A stretch of 64,000 nt of DNA from Theocolax elegans (GCA_026168455.1 CM047428.1:20736759-20800758), one strand, 5' to 3'; shown: positions 12,246-23,203, counted from the first letter of the stretch. The notes: generated by a model not told the origin, from the sequence alone. Numbers and translations: made by a program.

Positions 12246-13952
12246 ATGGCGGACAAAGGTAAAGAAGAGAGAGAACACGCGGGAAAAGTTAAGTTGGAAG
12301 AAAGCAAGAGAGGAAGAGGAAGGCCAAAAAAAAAATTACGGAAGAAACTGCAGAAGCAAAAAGGATGAAATATTATCTGGATAAGCAAAATATAGGAGAT
12401 CGCCAAGTATTCGAGAAAAGTAATTTAATTAAACACTCGCCGACAAAAAAAGGAGATCAGCTGGTAAGGAAAGAAATTGATTTTACCGATAGAGAAAAAG
12501 ACCGGGAGAAAGCAAGCGAGACCGGTATAATCGAGAAAGTAAAAGATGCCGAGAAAGGGCAAGGGATAGAGAGTAAAGTACACGAAGAAGGAAAGAAGAG
12601 AGCAACGAGAACAAAGAGGTACACGAAAAAGGCAAAAACAGAGATGGAGAAGCGAACGAGGACGACACGAGAGACGGAGAAATGAGCGAAGCGGACGGCG
12701 CGAAGGAAGGAGAAACGTGCGAAGCGGACAGCGCGAAGGAAGGAGAAACAAGCAAAGCGGACGGCACGACGGACCGAGTTGCGAGCTGTGGAGAGGGGAG
12801 AGGAACAACATCACAGCTGATAGGTACGGGAAAATTTAGAACGGCAACGAACAGCGACGGAGGATCAACGGCGTGGAAGGAAGACGATATTTTAGTTAGT
12901 AAGAGCGATTTTTATAATAAAGTTAGGGAAATTATAGCAATAGAAACTGGTGATTTAGTAAGGAAAGTGAACCAGTTAAGGTTAGAGCAGGATAGATATA
13001 GGAAAGAAATATATGAATTAAAGGGAAGAGTAAAGTTAATGGAAATAGATAAAATAAAGGAAAAAGAATCAGGGGAAAAAATGTTTGATGAATTAATCAA
13101 AATAAAGGAAAAAATAAAGGAGTTCGAAATAATTAAAGGTAAAACAAATGAAAGTTATTTAAAGAAATAGGAAATTGCAAAGAAAGGGTAAGACAGGTAG
13201 AGGAAAGGTTAGTAGCTATAGGAGAAGAAAATAACAATGTACAAATAGAGACGGGTGATACTTTGGTTAGACAGAGGACAGAAGACGAGAGAGAAAGTAC
13301 GGAACATACGAGACGAACGCTCACGAAAACTGGGAGAGACAGAACGAGACAAATCATTTACTGGATAACGCGAAAACTCGAAGAGCAGATATAGTAAGAA
13401 TAAGTTCTGAAAGCGAAGAAGGGTCAAACGAATTATTTAGCAGTAGGAACTATTTAAAAAGAATACCGGAAAAACTGACCGAAGAAGAACAAGATTTTGA
13501 ATTTAAGGAAAGAAAGCTCAGGAAAAAAAATATATTTATAAGGGGAATCAGGACAACGGGAAATAAATTAAGAAACGAAATAAAAAAAATAATAAAAAGC
13601 AAACTAAATATAGATATTTATATAAAAAAGTAAGAGCGATAGGGGGAGGATTATTACTAGAACTAGAATCTTTGGAAAATAAAATTGAGATAATGAAAAA
13701 TAAAAACAATTGAAGGGAGTGGAGATATGGCTAAATGATGACCTAACAGAAAGGGAAAAAGAAATTAAAGAATGGTTAAGGGAAATAGAAAAGGAAGAAT
13801 CGAGTATAGGATTAGATGTAAGATTAGGTTATAATAAAATTAGAGTAGCAGGCATATGGTATAGCTGGAGTGAAAAAGAGGGAAGGTTAGTAAAAGACAA
13901 AGAAAGAGGGAAATATTATAATCAAAGAGGAGAGACTTTTCGTAAACAATAA
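12246..13952 (+). pseudogene. non-LTR ORF1 (RNA-binding/chaperone-type protein), frameshifted
   Basis: I choose the ATG at 12246 (MADKGKEEREHAG), which is followed by a basic AT-hook-like GRGRPKKK. The frame passes through 12365-12685, 12682-13170, about 13161-13397, about 13361-13632, 13630-13708 and 13710-13952. The product would be highly charged with Lys/Glu-rich coiled coil in the middle (codons from 12900 to 13240). A conserved C-terminal block follows: KNIFIRGI near 13526, then GVEIWLNDDLTEREKEI near 13715 and GYNKIRVAGIWYSWSE near 13826. This block resembles the C-terminal ORF1 domain of insect LINEs. I see no zinc knuckle. Each frame change moves the reading frame in the same direction, as expected from loss of one base, mostly in A runs (ten A at 12326-12335; six A at 13624-13629). 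The step at 12682 is an ATGA overlap and could be natural. Confidence 0.7.
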
Positions 13953-13983
13953 AGAATTAAAAGAAAACAAAAATTTAAGGGTA

Positions 13984-16900
13984 ATGTCATGGAACATAGC
14001 AGGATTAAAAAACATATTAGGATTAGAGAAATTTATAGAAAAATATGAGATAGTAGCATTACAAGAAACCTGGGTAGAAAAAAATAAAGAAACAATTTGG
14101 ATAGAGAAATTAGATAAAAATTTCAAGTGGGTATCAAAAGCAGCAGAAAGAGACAATATAAAAGGGAGGGCTAAAGGTGGAGTAATAGTAGGTATTAAGA
14201 ATAACATAAAAATAAAAAATTGCAAAGAATGGGAATTTGGTATAGTAGTAGAAGGAATAGAAAGAAAAGCCAAAATAAATAGAATTATAAATTTAATAAT
14301 AGTATATAATAATAAAAAAATTGACAATGTAATTAAGGAAATAAAAAATGATGTAGCAAAATATTCAGAACGGGGAGAGCAGATTCTCATAGTAGGAGAT
14401 TTTAACGCTAGAATAGGTAAATGGCAAGTAAATAAATGGGAGAGAGAGAGGAAACTAGAAATTCGAGGGATAAAATAACTAATAAGGAGGGAGAAAGACT
14501 ACTTGATTTTTGTGAAGAGTGGGGAGGTAACATAAAAAATGGGGCAACAGAAGGAGATTGGGAAGGGAATCAGACTTTTATAGGAGATAATGGAGAGTCT
14601 GTAATTGATTTAATACTAGAAATCGAAAACGAACAGGGAAGTATAGTAGATAGAATAGAAGTAGTACCAAGAATAGAATCAGATCACCTACCCATAACAC
14701 TAACTTTAAAAGGAGACAAATATAATGAAAAAAACGGTGTAAATAATATAGATACAACACAAGTAAAAAGTCAAGGAGAAAAAGGGAAAAAAGAAGGGGA
14801 AGTAAGACTAAAATGGAATAAGAACAAAGCAGAAGAATATATGAATAGAATGGAAGAAATAGGAAAATCATTGAATTTTGAGAGTCTAAGTAACCAGGAA
14901 AAATGGAATTTGTTAAAGGAAGCAATATGGAAGGTTAGCAAAGAAATAGGACTTACTTGCAAAATAAGTAGAGGAGGGCAGGGGCAAGATCAACAAATAG
15001 TGGAACAGAAAAAAGTAGCTTTTACAGCCCTGAAAAAATGGGTGGGATCAAGAGAGGACAAAGATAAACAGTATTTTAAAGAGGAAAGAAGAAAACTCAG
15101 AAAAATTAGGAAAAAAATAATTAAAGAAAAAAGAGATATAAAATGCGAAAAAATAAAAAAGAGTAAATACATGGCAGAGTTTTGGGAAGCAGTTAATCAA
15201 TTTAGGCCTAGGAGAAATAGAAAAGGGAAAAATATAGAAAAAGAACAATGGGTAAAGCATTTTAAAAAATTACTAGGAGGAGAAACAATACAAGGGAAAG
15301 AGGAGGAGAGCATAGAAAGCAGGGAATTAGAAATAACAGAAAGTACATGGGAGGAGGAGGGGGAAAAAGAGCTAGATCGGGAAATAACTTACCTAGAAAT
15401 TAAAAATGCGTTAAAAAAGATGAAAAATAATAAGGCGGCAGGCGAGGACGGAATAGAAATTGAATTTATCAAATGGCTACCTAGTAAATGGATGGGAGAA
15501 TTAATAAGAATAGTGAATCAAATTTTAGAGGATGGAAAATTAATTGAGGGGTGGGAAGTGGCTAGGATATTTCCGATATATAAAACACAAGATGAAAATT
15601 TACCATCAAATTACAGGGGGGTTTCTTTACTAAACGTAGGATATAAATTGCTAACAAACATACTAACTAATAGATTAAGGAATTGGCTAGAAAAAGAAAA
15701 AAAGCTAAAAGAAAGTCAAGCAGGGTTTAGAAAAGGCAGGAGCACTAGAGATCATATTTTTACTTTAAAAAGTATCATAAATAATAAATTGAAGGAAAAA
15801 GGGGGGAAGGTATATGCATGCTTTATTGACTTTAAAACAGCTTTTGATTCGATTGACAGGAAAATTATGATAGAGAAGTTAGGAAGAATGGGAATAAAGG
15901 GAAAATTCTTAAAGGTGGTAAAGAACATATACTTTAAAACGGAAAATGAAGTCATAACAGGGCAAGGGATTTCGGAAAGATTTAAACTATAAAAGGAGTA
16001 AAACAAGGATGCCCATTGAGCCCTTTAATCTTTAATATATATATAGAAGACCTAGAGGAGGACTGGGTAAGAAAAAATGAGGGAGGAACAGTCATAGGAA
16101 AAGAAAAAATTTTTTGTCTTAAATTCGCAGATGATGTAGTAGCATTAGCGGACAGTAAAGAGGGGTTAAATAACATGATTAAGGACTTGGAAAAATTTAG
16201 TAAAAAGAATGGTCTAGAAGTAAACACGAAGAAAACGAAAATAATGATTTTTAGTAGAGGAGGAAGGAGGGTAAAAAAGGAGGAATGGAAATTCATGGGA
16301 GAGGAGATTGGGGTAGTTAAGAGTATAAATATTTAGGATACTGGTTTACGACAAAAAATAGGGATACAACACACATTAAAAGAATGGCAAACAAAGTAAA
16401 GAAGGCAATTAACACAATATGGGGTATTTGGAAAAGAGGTAGGATTAATAATTTAAAGGACAGGCTGTATTTACTAGATTCGATAATAAAGGCGGGTTGC
16501 TGTTATGGGGTAGAAATTTGGGGATGGGAAAGATGGGAGGAAATTGAAATCATTCAAAGTAGATACGTAAAAATGGCAATGGGTTTAAATGCAAATACGC
16601 CGGCATATATTTGGAAAATGGAATCGGGAAGGCACAGCTTTGAAATAGGTAACTGGAAAAGGGCTTTTAAATATTTAATAGCAATTAATGAGATGGGAGA
16701 TGAAAGGTTACCGAAAATATGCTTAAAGGAAGAAATTAGAGGAATCACAAATGGTTACCCATCAGAATGGGGAAGAAAAGTTGTAAAATCCTTTTTTAAC
16801 ATAGGGGATGGAGAAGGGATAAAGGGTATATTAGGAGAAAATGATAAAACAAAGATAAAGAAAAAAGGAGAAAAAGCAATAGAGGTAAAGATAGAACAGG

Positions 16901-17339
16901 AATTGCAAGCAAATTGGAATAGAATAGATATAAGTCGAGATACTGGGAAAAATATAAAAACTGGAAGATAGAAATAGGTAGAGAAAAATATTGGGATGAT
17001 AAATCGTTAGAAGGTAAAATTAAAGAACAATGGGCGAGAATACGTTGTGGAAATATAGGGTTAGCAGGAAATAAAGGGTATACAGACCGTACATGTAGGT
17101 TATGTAAAAGGGAGACAGAGACGTTAGAGCATATATGGAAATGTAGAGAGGCTAGAAGAAAAATAAAAAGGGAATGGATAGTGGAAGTAGACAAAAGAGG
17201 GCTATCAAAACAGGAGGGTAATTTTCAGGAGAAATTAAAGGAAATATTTAGAAATAGGCCGATAGAAGAAATTTGTAGATATAGCAGAGATTTCGAAAAG
17301 CAAGTTAGATTAGAGAGAAATGAAGGAAAGGTAGAATAG
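13984..17339 (+). pseudogene. non-LTR ORF2: endonuclease, reverse transcriptase, zinc knuckle; frameshifted
   Basis: This would encode the enzyme that nicks the target and copies the element RNA in place. The APE-type endonuclease is at the N terminus: MSWNIAGLK at 13987, LQETW near 14059, GDFNARIG near 14396 and ESDHLPI near 14677. The reverse transcriptase follows: AGEDGIEIEFIKW near 15439, NYRGVSLLNVGYKLL near 15609, QAGFRKGRSTRDHI near 15718, FIDFKTAFDSID near 15823, GVKQGCPLSPL near 15995 and catalytic FADD at 16124-16135. A YLGYWF thumb motif lies near 16336. The knuckle C-X2-C-X8-H-X3-C is at 17094-17144. Stop at 17339. Four frame changes, near 14455 (GA repeat), 15988, 16330 and 16938, each equal one lost base; at 15988 and 16330 restoring one A of a run repairs the motif. 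No in-frame stop was needed to explain any break. Confidence 0.9.
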
Positions 17340-17560
17340 AATTAGATAAGAAATAGGAATAAAAAAAAACATGCAAAAATCAAAGAACTGTTTAAGATAA
17401 GTAATTAGAGTAAGGAAAATGTAAATATCAAATATTATTGTTAAACATATTTATTATTATATTTATTACTTATGTATTACTAAATGTAAGAATTCGGAAA
17501 AATTGTCGGGTTACAAATGTAAAAAGAAAACTGTACGTTATCTATACATGGAAATAAATA

Positions 17561-17580
17561 AACTAAACTAAACTAAACTA
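17561..17580 (+). repeat. 3' terminal AACTA tandem tail of the retrotransposon
   Basis: Four AACTA units at the 3' junction, preceded by AATAAATA. Short tandem tails in place of poly(A) are known for several insect LINE groups. Confidence 0.85.
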
Positions 17581-17594
17581 TATATAGGGTATGT
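17579..17594. repeat. target-site duplication, right copy
   Basis: Exact copy of 12007-12022. Its first two bases also complete the last AACTA unit, so the true duplication is 14-16 bp. Confidence 0.85.
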
Positions 17595-17602
17595 TTTGTA
17601 GT

Positions 17603-18060
17603 GTAAAAATACAGAGAAATCTTTAACGCTCTAATTTATCAAAGTTATAAGCCATTGCAGCCAATTTTGAAGAAAAATTATTTCCCCACTTTAATCGCCT
17701 ATAATTTGGAAACAAATGGATTATATATGCTCAAAAATATTAATTTGACACAAAGTTATAGGAAAAATAAGCAGTTGTTATATAATTTGGCCTAAAAATC
17801 ACATAAATTTATAGTACTAAATTTTCGTCAAAATTACAAGAAGTGCTTATTTTTTCTACAATTTTTTTTCAAATCAATACCTGTGAGCCTATTTTTTTCG
17901 TTTAAATCTCAAGTACTTGATCTCAGCTTTCTTGTGGTTTTGTCTTTGAGAGTACATCTCTATTTTTTTTTTCGAGTTGTAAGCGATTAAAGTGGAAGCA
18001 ATTTTTTGTCCAAATTGGCTTTACTGGTCTATAACTTTGATAAATTAGAGCATCAGAGTT
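17603..18060. mobile_element. degenerate foldback element, CTAGGAG-family relative
   Basis: The left arm holds CTCTAATTTATCAAAGTTATAAGCC, then GCCAATTTTG and ACTTTAATCGCCTATAA. The right arm returns as GAGTTGTAAGCGATTAAAGT, CCAAATTGGCTTTA and GGTCTATAACTTTGATAAATTAGAG. The same arm vocabulary occurs in the foldbacks at 30444-31192 and 43337-43887, though the outer ends are not preserved here. Confidence 0.6.
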
Positions 18061-18683
18061 TCTAGCTCTGGATTTTTTTTATTTCCAAATTGTTTTTGCT
18101 TAAACAAAATACACAGAAGTTAAATTAAGTTTTTTCTGTCAGGCAGAATCTAAATAACAAATGTTATTTTTATTATATAGATTTAAAAATAATTGAAGTT
18201 GAGTGTATAATTTTTTGTACATAAAGAATAAACTTCACTCGTCTAATATACGAGCGTAAACAATATTTCTTTTAATTCTGTAGTGCAAGTGAAACATTGA
18301 TGCATGCTATATTTTTTAAACTATTTTAATATTCTTCACAGGTTGAAACGAAACTATTTACAAAAAAATGTATTATTCAATAAATAACTTGTAGACTGTC
18401 ATTTTCAGAATTTCGAAATGTCGTTACGAAAGCAAAGAATAATGTAGTTTCAAGTAAATTTATTTGAATAAGTAAAATTTAATGAGACTAAATAAATATC
18501 TATTTCTTCTAAATCAGTGGAGCCTATTTAGATCAACAAAATATTTGTTTTAAATAAAAATTTTTTCAAATACAGTCAAAAAAATATTTTTTTTAAATTC
18601 AATAAATTCTTTTTCTGTGTATATAAATTTTAAATTTATACAAAGAATGCAAAAACAGGTATTAAAACAGGTAGGCGCTAGCG

Positions 18684-18805
18684 TGCAGTACCTTTCTCGG
18701 TAAGTAGTAGCGTCGAAACTTGCCGTCGGTAATCTCGTACCGACGGCGAAATTACCTTGAACGAAGTTACCTCACGCGTAACGACCACGAAGGTACTGTA
18801 TGCGC
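18684..18805. repeat. short GC-rich foldback with a perfect inner hairpin
   Basis: The outer arms are GTGCAGTACCTTTC and GAAGGTACTGTATGC. Inside, GCCGTCGGTA (18722-18731) pairs perfectly with TACCGACGGC (18738-18747) over a six-base loop. It is GC-rich against its surroundings and about 500 bases upstream of the glycosylase start. A small MITE is the simplest reading; a promoter-proximal element is possible. Confidence 0.6.
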
Positions 18806-19000
18806 ATTTATCGTATGAACAATGTTTTTTATATTTTTCACTTCTTTGTGACTATGTAACAACTACGTAATTAATGTCGTTAATCAATTTATTATTTAAT
18901 TAATTAATTTGATAATACTAAATATATTACTAATGGGAATATTTGTTTTATTCAACAATGGACCGTTAATTATTTATTGATAATTAATGTTTACGTCACT

Positions 19001-19026
19001 TTTCTTCTTCTTCTTCTTCTTCTTCA
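19001..19026. repeat. TTC trinucleotide microsatellite
   Basis: About eight TTC units upstream of the glycosylase gene. Confidence 0.8.
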
Positions 19027-19304
19027 TTTTCATTGGCCTTTTGTAGTTTTTACGTCACTTTTAAACTTTTACTGCGTTTAAAATACGCGCCCGCTACTGC
19101 GCAGATTACCGCGGACAAGTATAGGCAAAATTTCCAAGAGTAGGCTTTCTCAATTTCTCATATGATGTAAGAGGTTATGTTCGTTTGTTTACAAAAAATA
19201 TTTGATTTCGCGGGACACGCAAATGCATGGTTGTGAATGTGATAAAAATGTTTTGATTATATAATTAAATAATTTGCATGAGTTTTTTTCGATCGAGAAA
19301 AATC

Positions 19305-20533
19305 ATGTCGCTGTCGCTACAAAAATTGAAAAAAAGATCACCACCCGAGGACAATCAGAAACCAGTGAAAAAAATTAGTAGATTCAATGGTGTGTCAGAA
19401 GAAGAGGTAAAGAAAAATACACTCAAAGACATATTGGAATATGATTTAGATTTAGTATTCGTTGGTATAAATCCAAGTTTAATGGCAGCACATACTGGTA
19501 GATATTACGCTGGTCCTGGCAATCATTTTTATAAATTACTCTACGAGTCCAAATTGGTACCTGAACCAATAACTTACGAAGAAGATGACAGATTGTTAAT
19601 GTACAAAATTGGATTGACCAACATTGTGGCTAGAGCGACTAGATCATCAGCCGATTTGAGCAAGTCTGAAATAAAAAAAGGTGCTGTATTCATACACGAC
19701 AAATTAAAGAAATTCAAACCAAAAATTAGCTATATTTAATGGTAAATGTATATACTGAAGAATTTAGCGACAAGTATGATAAGTCTACTTTTTGTTTTGG
19801 TTTGCAACCCCATAAAATTGGGGAAACAACTCTTTGGGTCGTACCTTCAAGTAGTGCTAGGTGTGCTAATTTTCCAAGAATGCAGGACAAGTTACACTTT
19901 TATACCTCGTTAAAGAAATACCTAGCTTATCTGAAAGGTGAAATTGATACAGTTGATCCTAAGGAATTTCGTTTTGAAGGTAAATGTAAACAAGCTGTTC
20001 CAAGCACTTCAAAGATGTGGAGGCGCAAAGGTATATCTGCATTTGCCAATGGAGGTAGAATCGCCAATAAAGAAACAATTGACATGAATGGATCCGAAGA
20101 GAATGTTCTAGCTGTCCCAAGAAGTACTGAATTTATATTAAAAAATTACAAAGAACCCGAAACAAGCGAGTCAGATAAAGATTCAGGAATTTCGTCTCAA
20201 GAAGCATTGTCGCAAAATAAGAATAAGTCTACCAATACTCTAACAAAAAGAAGACAAACTAACAGTGAGAAAAAACCAAGTAGAAGTAGTAAAATAATTA
20301 CTCGCCAACACAACGTGGAACGAGCTAATACCATTGACTTCATAGATTTAATAAAACAACGACTAAACGACAAAGCATCCAAAGAAAATGAAAAAAAAGA
20401 AGAAGATATTGAATCCGTTACCCAAATAAAAAGTAATGTCAAAGGCTTAAAATATGCAAATTTGCGTTCAAATAGATACAAACAAGGTTTCAAAATAGCA
20501 GAAGTATCGGACAGTTTACATGAAGATCTTTAA
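19305..20533 (+). CDS. TDG: thymine/uracil DNA glycosylase (TDG/MUG family), with two frame changes
   Basis: Family role: excises thymine or uracil from G-T and G-U pairs (and oxidised 5-methylcytosine in animals) to start base-excision repair in the nucleus. I prefer the Met at 19305, which has A at -3, over the upstream in-frame Met at 19278. The core runs from LVFVGINPSL (the family's catalytic Asn is residue 56 here) through GPGNHFYKLL and KIGLTNIVARATRSSADLS to KPKI at 19730. The conserved FNGKCIY then lies one frame on (19735-19755), and EEFSDKYDK, FGLQPHKI and the VPSSSARC loop one frame further (from 19757), open to the stop at 20533. So one extra base sits before 19735 and one at 19756. 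The C-terminal ~150 residues are Lys/Ser-rich without a recognisable domain. No intron is visible. It may be a working gene with assembly errors, or a recent pseudogene or retrocopy. Confidence 0.88.
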
Positions 20534-21530
20534 ATATTTTTTGATAGACACTATATATTTATTAAAAGTATTATCCAATTTATTTATTTTACAATTTTAT
20601 ACGCACAAACAATTGTAATTGTTAAGCATGTTTTGAAATACATATTTTTATATTTTAAACAGAAAAAGTCTGTATGCAATTATAACAAATCCTATTATTA
20701 TAAAGACGAGTATCCAAAATAAATTTTCAGACAATCGACCTAGAAAAGTGTAAGAAATGGTCTAAGAAAAATGTAAGAACATTCAAAAGTCTGCTTACAC
20801 ACATTAATAAACTGCAATGCAAATCGAATTACAAAAATTTTTTACACTCAATAATTTGCATATTATTATAGGAATACAGTTATTAATTTAACTTACAGCT
20901 ATTGTATTTTTAACAACACTATAATTCATTGAGTGTTCAATCTATGGATAATAATATAACTGTGTATATAATTTATACACATGAATGTTTTTAAATGTAT
21001 ATATGTATATATATATATACACACGTACGCGTATTTGGGACGAAAGGAACGTAAATCTACGAGAGTATTTTAACGATCAATTTGAAAAATAGAATAAGTA
21101 TAATACAAGCACTAACGCATATCTTGTATATTTATGTCTTTTCCATTTTTTTTTTTTCAAATTTTTTTTCCATTTCAAATTCTGCGCTCCTTTTTCGTTC
21201 TAAGTACAGTTATGGTTATTAGGTTTTCAGGTCGAAAAGCGATAATAAAATTGGAAAATTAGTTGAACAATGACTGGGCAAATTTACAAAATAGAAAAAT
21301 GGTAAATTAATTAAAAAATTAATTAATAATAAGTAAAAAAAATGTTTACAGATAATTGTAATATATCGATCGATTGGTGTTCAACTAATTAGTTTTAGTT
21401 TATTCAATATGGAATAGATAACTGTGGCGTTCGTATAATTGGGGTCTTCTCCTCTCGTATCTGAGTTAAATAAGCAAATTATATAGGTAAAGAATTTTCA
21501 ACAATATCGAGCGACTAATATTTTTAAAAC
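20534..21530. other. 3' flank of the glycosylase gene and intergenic AT-rich DNA
   Basis: A possible polyadenylation signal AATAAA lies at about 20719. No other structure is evident apart from a TA/TG-rich tract near 21000-21030. Confidence 0.45.
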
Positions 21531-21534
21531 TGTT

Positions 21535-21610
21535 GAGGGGTTGTCGAACTCAGAAAATGGTAATTTTTTTTACATTTTCTTTATTAACAAATCATTTTTT
21601 TTTTATTTCG
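21535..21610 (+). mobile_element. left-end fragment of the GGGATGTCGGA MITE family
   Basis: GAGGGGTTGTCGAACTCAG then AAAATGGTAATTTTTTTTACATTTTC matches the first ~70 bases of the copy at 5985. The rest is missing. Confidence 0.55.
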
Positions 21611-22181
21611 GATGAGCAAGGACTCGAAATAATTATAATCGAAGTTCACTTGCAGGTAAGCTCGTTATATTTTCAATTATATTTCGTCATCGCTCTCATA
21701 CATTACAATATAGCCATTCAGAGTAAAGACAAAAATAAAAAATGAACAAAATTATAATTAAATATTTCATTAAATTTCGAACATTTCGATAAATAACTTT
21801 TTTTTTAATTTTGTTGTAAAATTGCATTATTGCATTATATTTAATTATAGGTCTTTTATAAAAAACAAAGTGCAAACACCTTTGATTTTTCACACTAAGC
21901 CGCAGTTCTTCTCATCGTACCAAAATCTATATACCTTTCTCTAATGCTCAGCATGCCTAGTTGACTGCGCGGTAAAAATATAAATATTTATACCACTCAA
22001 TTGCAGGCATTTCTTTATACCTATTTTCTTATGGTTTGAGTTGATACCGCATGTAGCGGCTTTTTTATAGAAATGAAGAGTTGATCATTACCTGTTATCG
22101 ACTCGATAGATTTTAAGTACAACACTCTATATTTGTAATTACAAATAAGTTAGGATTACTCTCAAACTTTGGTCAAATTAA

Positions 22182-22568
22182 ACGGGGTATCATAGTCAAT
22201 ATTTATCCTCCCTACCTTATCGGCAATCGCGATTATTATAGTATTAAATTTGTAAATAAAAGAGTATGTGACAAAATAAGAGAAGAGACGCCTTCGTTTA
22301 TTGATAATCTAACTGTGTGCTGAATTTCAGATTAAAATTATATTGCGTTGCTGAGAAAAGTCTTACCAAAAATGTGAATCTAACCTCAACGAGGTGAAAA
22401 GATTTGATATTTTTGGTAAGACTTTTCTCGAAAACGCAGTAATATTTCAATCTAAAAATCAGCACACAGTTAGATTATCGATAAACGAAGGCGCCCCTTC
22501 TCTTATTTTTTCACATACTGTTCTACTTTTTTATTAATTACTCATCAATAATTGAGTATGGAACCCCC
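22182..22568. mobile_element. foldback MITE, CGGGGTGCCATA family, TTAA-flanked, copy 1
   Basis: Near-identical to 48289-48672. The left end is TTAA|ACGGGGTATCATAG and the right end GTATGGAACCCCC|TTAT. Inner arms pair over about 150 bases, including GTTTATTGATAATCTAACTGTG on the left and CACAGTTAGATTATCGATAAAC on the right. No coding capacity. Confidence 0.8.
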
Positions 22569-22947
22569 TTATGTCGAACCCAAGTTACAGGAATCTACAC
22601 TTTTCAACATAAGAATTATATTAGAAATATTGAATTATAAATCCGAAAAAATTCATATGGGTAGTTTAAAACAAAAACAAGGGTATGTCGTTATGATTTT
22701 TTAAGAAAAAGTAAATTTGATAATAATAAATGAATAAACAATTGTCGGCCGGTAATTATTGGTCTAAAAAGCATGAATTTTCAACGCGAAAATCAGAATT
22801 AAATTACAAATTTAAAAATCTGAAAAAATTAGAGTATACTGTTTAAAGCATGCCTTAAGAGTATGGATGTCCAGGATTTTTTCAAAAATTTATTCTTTTG
22901 TTTATAAAAAATATTAAAAATGACCATTTTCTGAGTCCAACATCCCC
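22569..22947 (-). mobile_element. GGGATGTCGGA MITE, reverse copy abutting the foldback
   Basis: Reads as the reverse complement of 5985-6365: begins TTATGTCGAACCCAAGTTACAGG and ends TTTCTGAGTCCAACATCCCC. It begins immediately where the CGGGGTGCCATA foldback ends, so two TTAA elements share or adjoin one target. Confidence 0.75.
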
Positions 22948-23011
22948 ATAATATTAAGCTTTATTTTTGACAAGGTCAGTGACCTTAGCGCGGTACTTAA
23001 AGCTAGTAATA

Positions 23012-23203
23012 TTACAGTTTTATTTGTAAACTGCATTTGAAAGTGATTAAAAATTTTACTACTATTGAAACATCCCACGTGTGGGAATACTTTGGCTTTT
23101 GAGGACGTAATTTATAAACATCTCTCATAAATCTCGATATGGTTTGGATGCTCGCCAATTTTTTCCTTCGAAATTCAGGAAATAGCGCTTCTGCGTGAAT
23201 CAA
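23012..23203 (-). pseudogene. fragment of a tyrosine-recombinase element (DIRS/Ngaro-like), core-binding region
   Basis: The minus-strand frame of 63 codons contains IQTISRFMRDVY, KLRPQKPKY and HTWDVSIVVKFL. From memory of the family, this pattern (hydrophobic RFMKG, then LRPP-PKY, then TWDVS-V) is the N-terminal core-binding part of the tyrosine recombinases carried by DIRS/Ngaro-type retroelements and related animal elements. The catalytic Arg-His-Arg-Tyr part is not present: the frame stops at 23012 and the following DNA is another element. No start is claimed; the Met is simply the first in the open frame. This is a relic. Confidence 0.5.

Larger units (their letters stand above)
12023..17578 (+). 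mobile_element. non-LTR (LINE) retrotransposon, apparently full length
   Basis: A 5.56-kb insertion bounded by 16-bp target duplications. It begins with a GC-richer 5' untranslated region of about 220 bases. A charged, coiled-coil ORF1 follows (12246-13952). ORF2 (13984-17339) carries an APE-type endonuclease, a reverse transcriptase and a C-terminal C-C-H-C knuckle. The 3' untranslated region contains AATAAA and ends in four tandem AACTA units (17561-17580) instead of poly(A). An AACTA-type tail is reminiscent of I/Jockey-group and relatives, but I do not fix the clade from sequence alone. Coding strand is A-rich, unlike the flanks. Both ORFs are broken by single-base frame changes. Its target was an older degenerate foldback region (17603-18060). 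Confidence 0.93.

Noticed and set aside
12425..12814. 129- and 94-codon minus-strand frames over the LINE ORF1
   Set aside because: Shadows of the A- and G-rich coding strand (Ser/Leu/Phe/Pro-rich). The same applies to minus-strand frames at 13887-17194.
19742..19760. A 19-base GT...AG intron (GTAAATGTATATACTGAAG) that might explain the frame change in the glycosylase
   Set aside because: Far too short to be spliced, and removing it would delete the conserved NGKCIY that the two-insertion reading preserves.
19725..19760. Programmed ribosomal frameshifting in the glycosylase
   Set aside because: Two +1 events within 22 bases are needed, without a known slippery site; assembly error or mutation is simpler.
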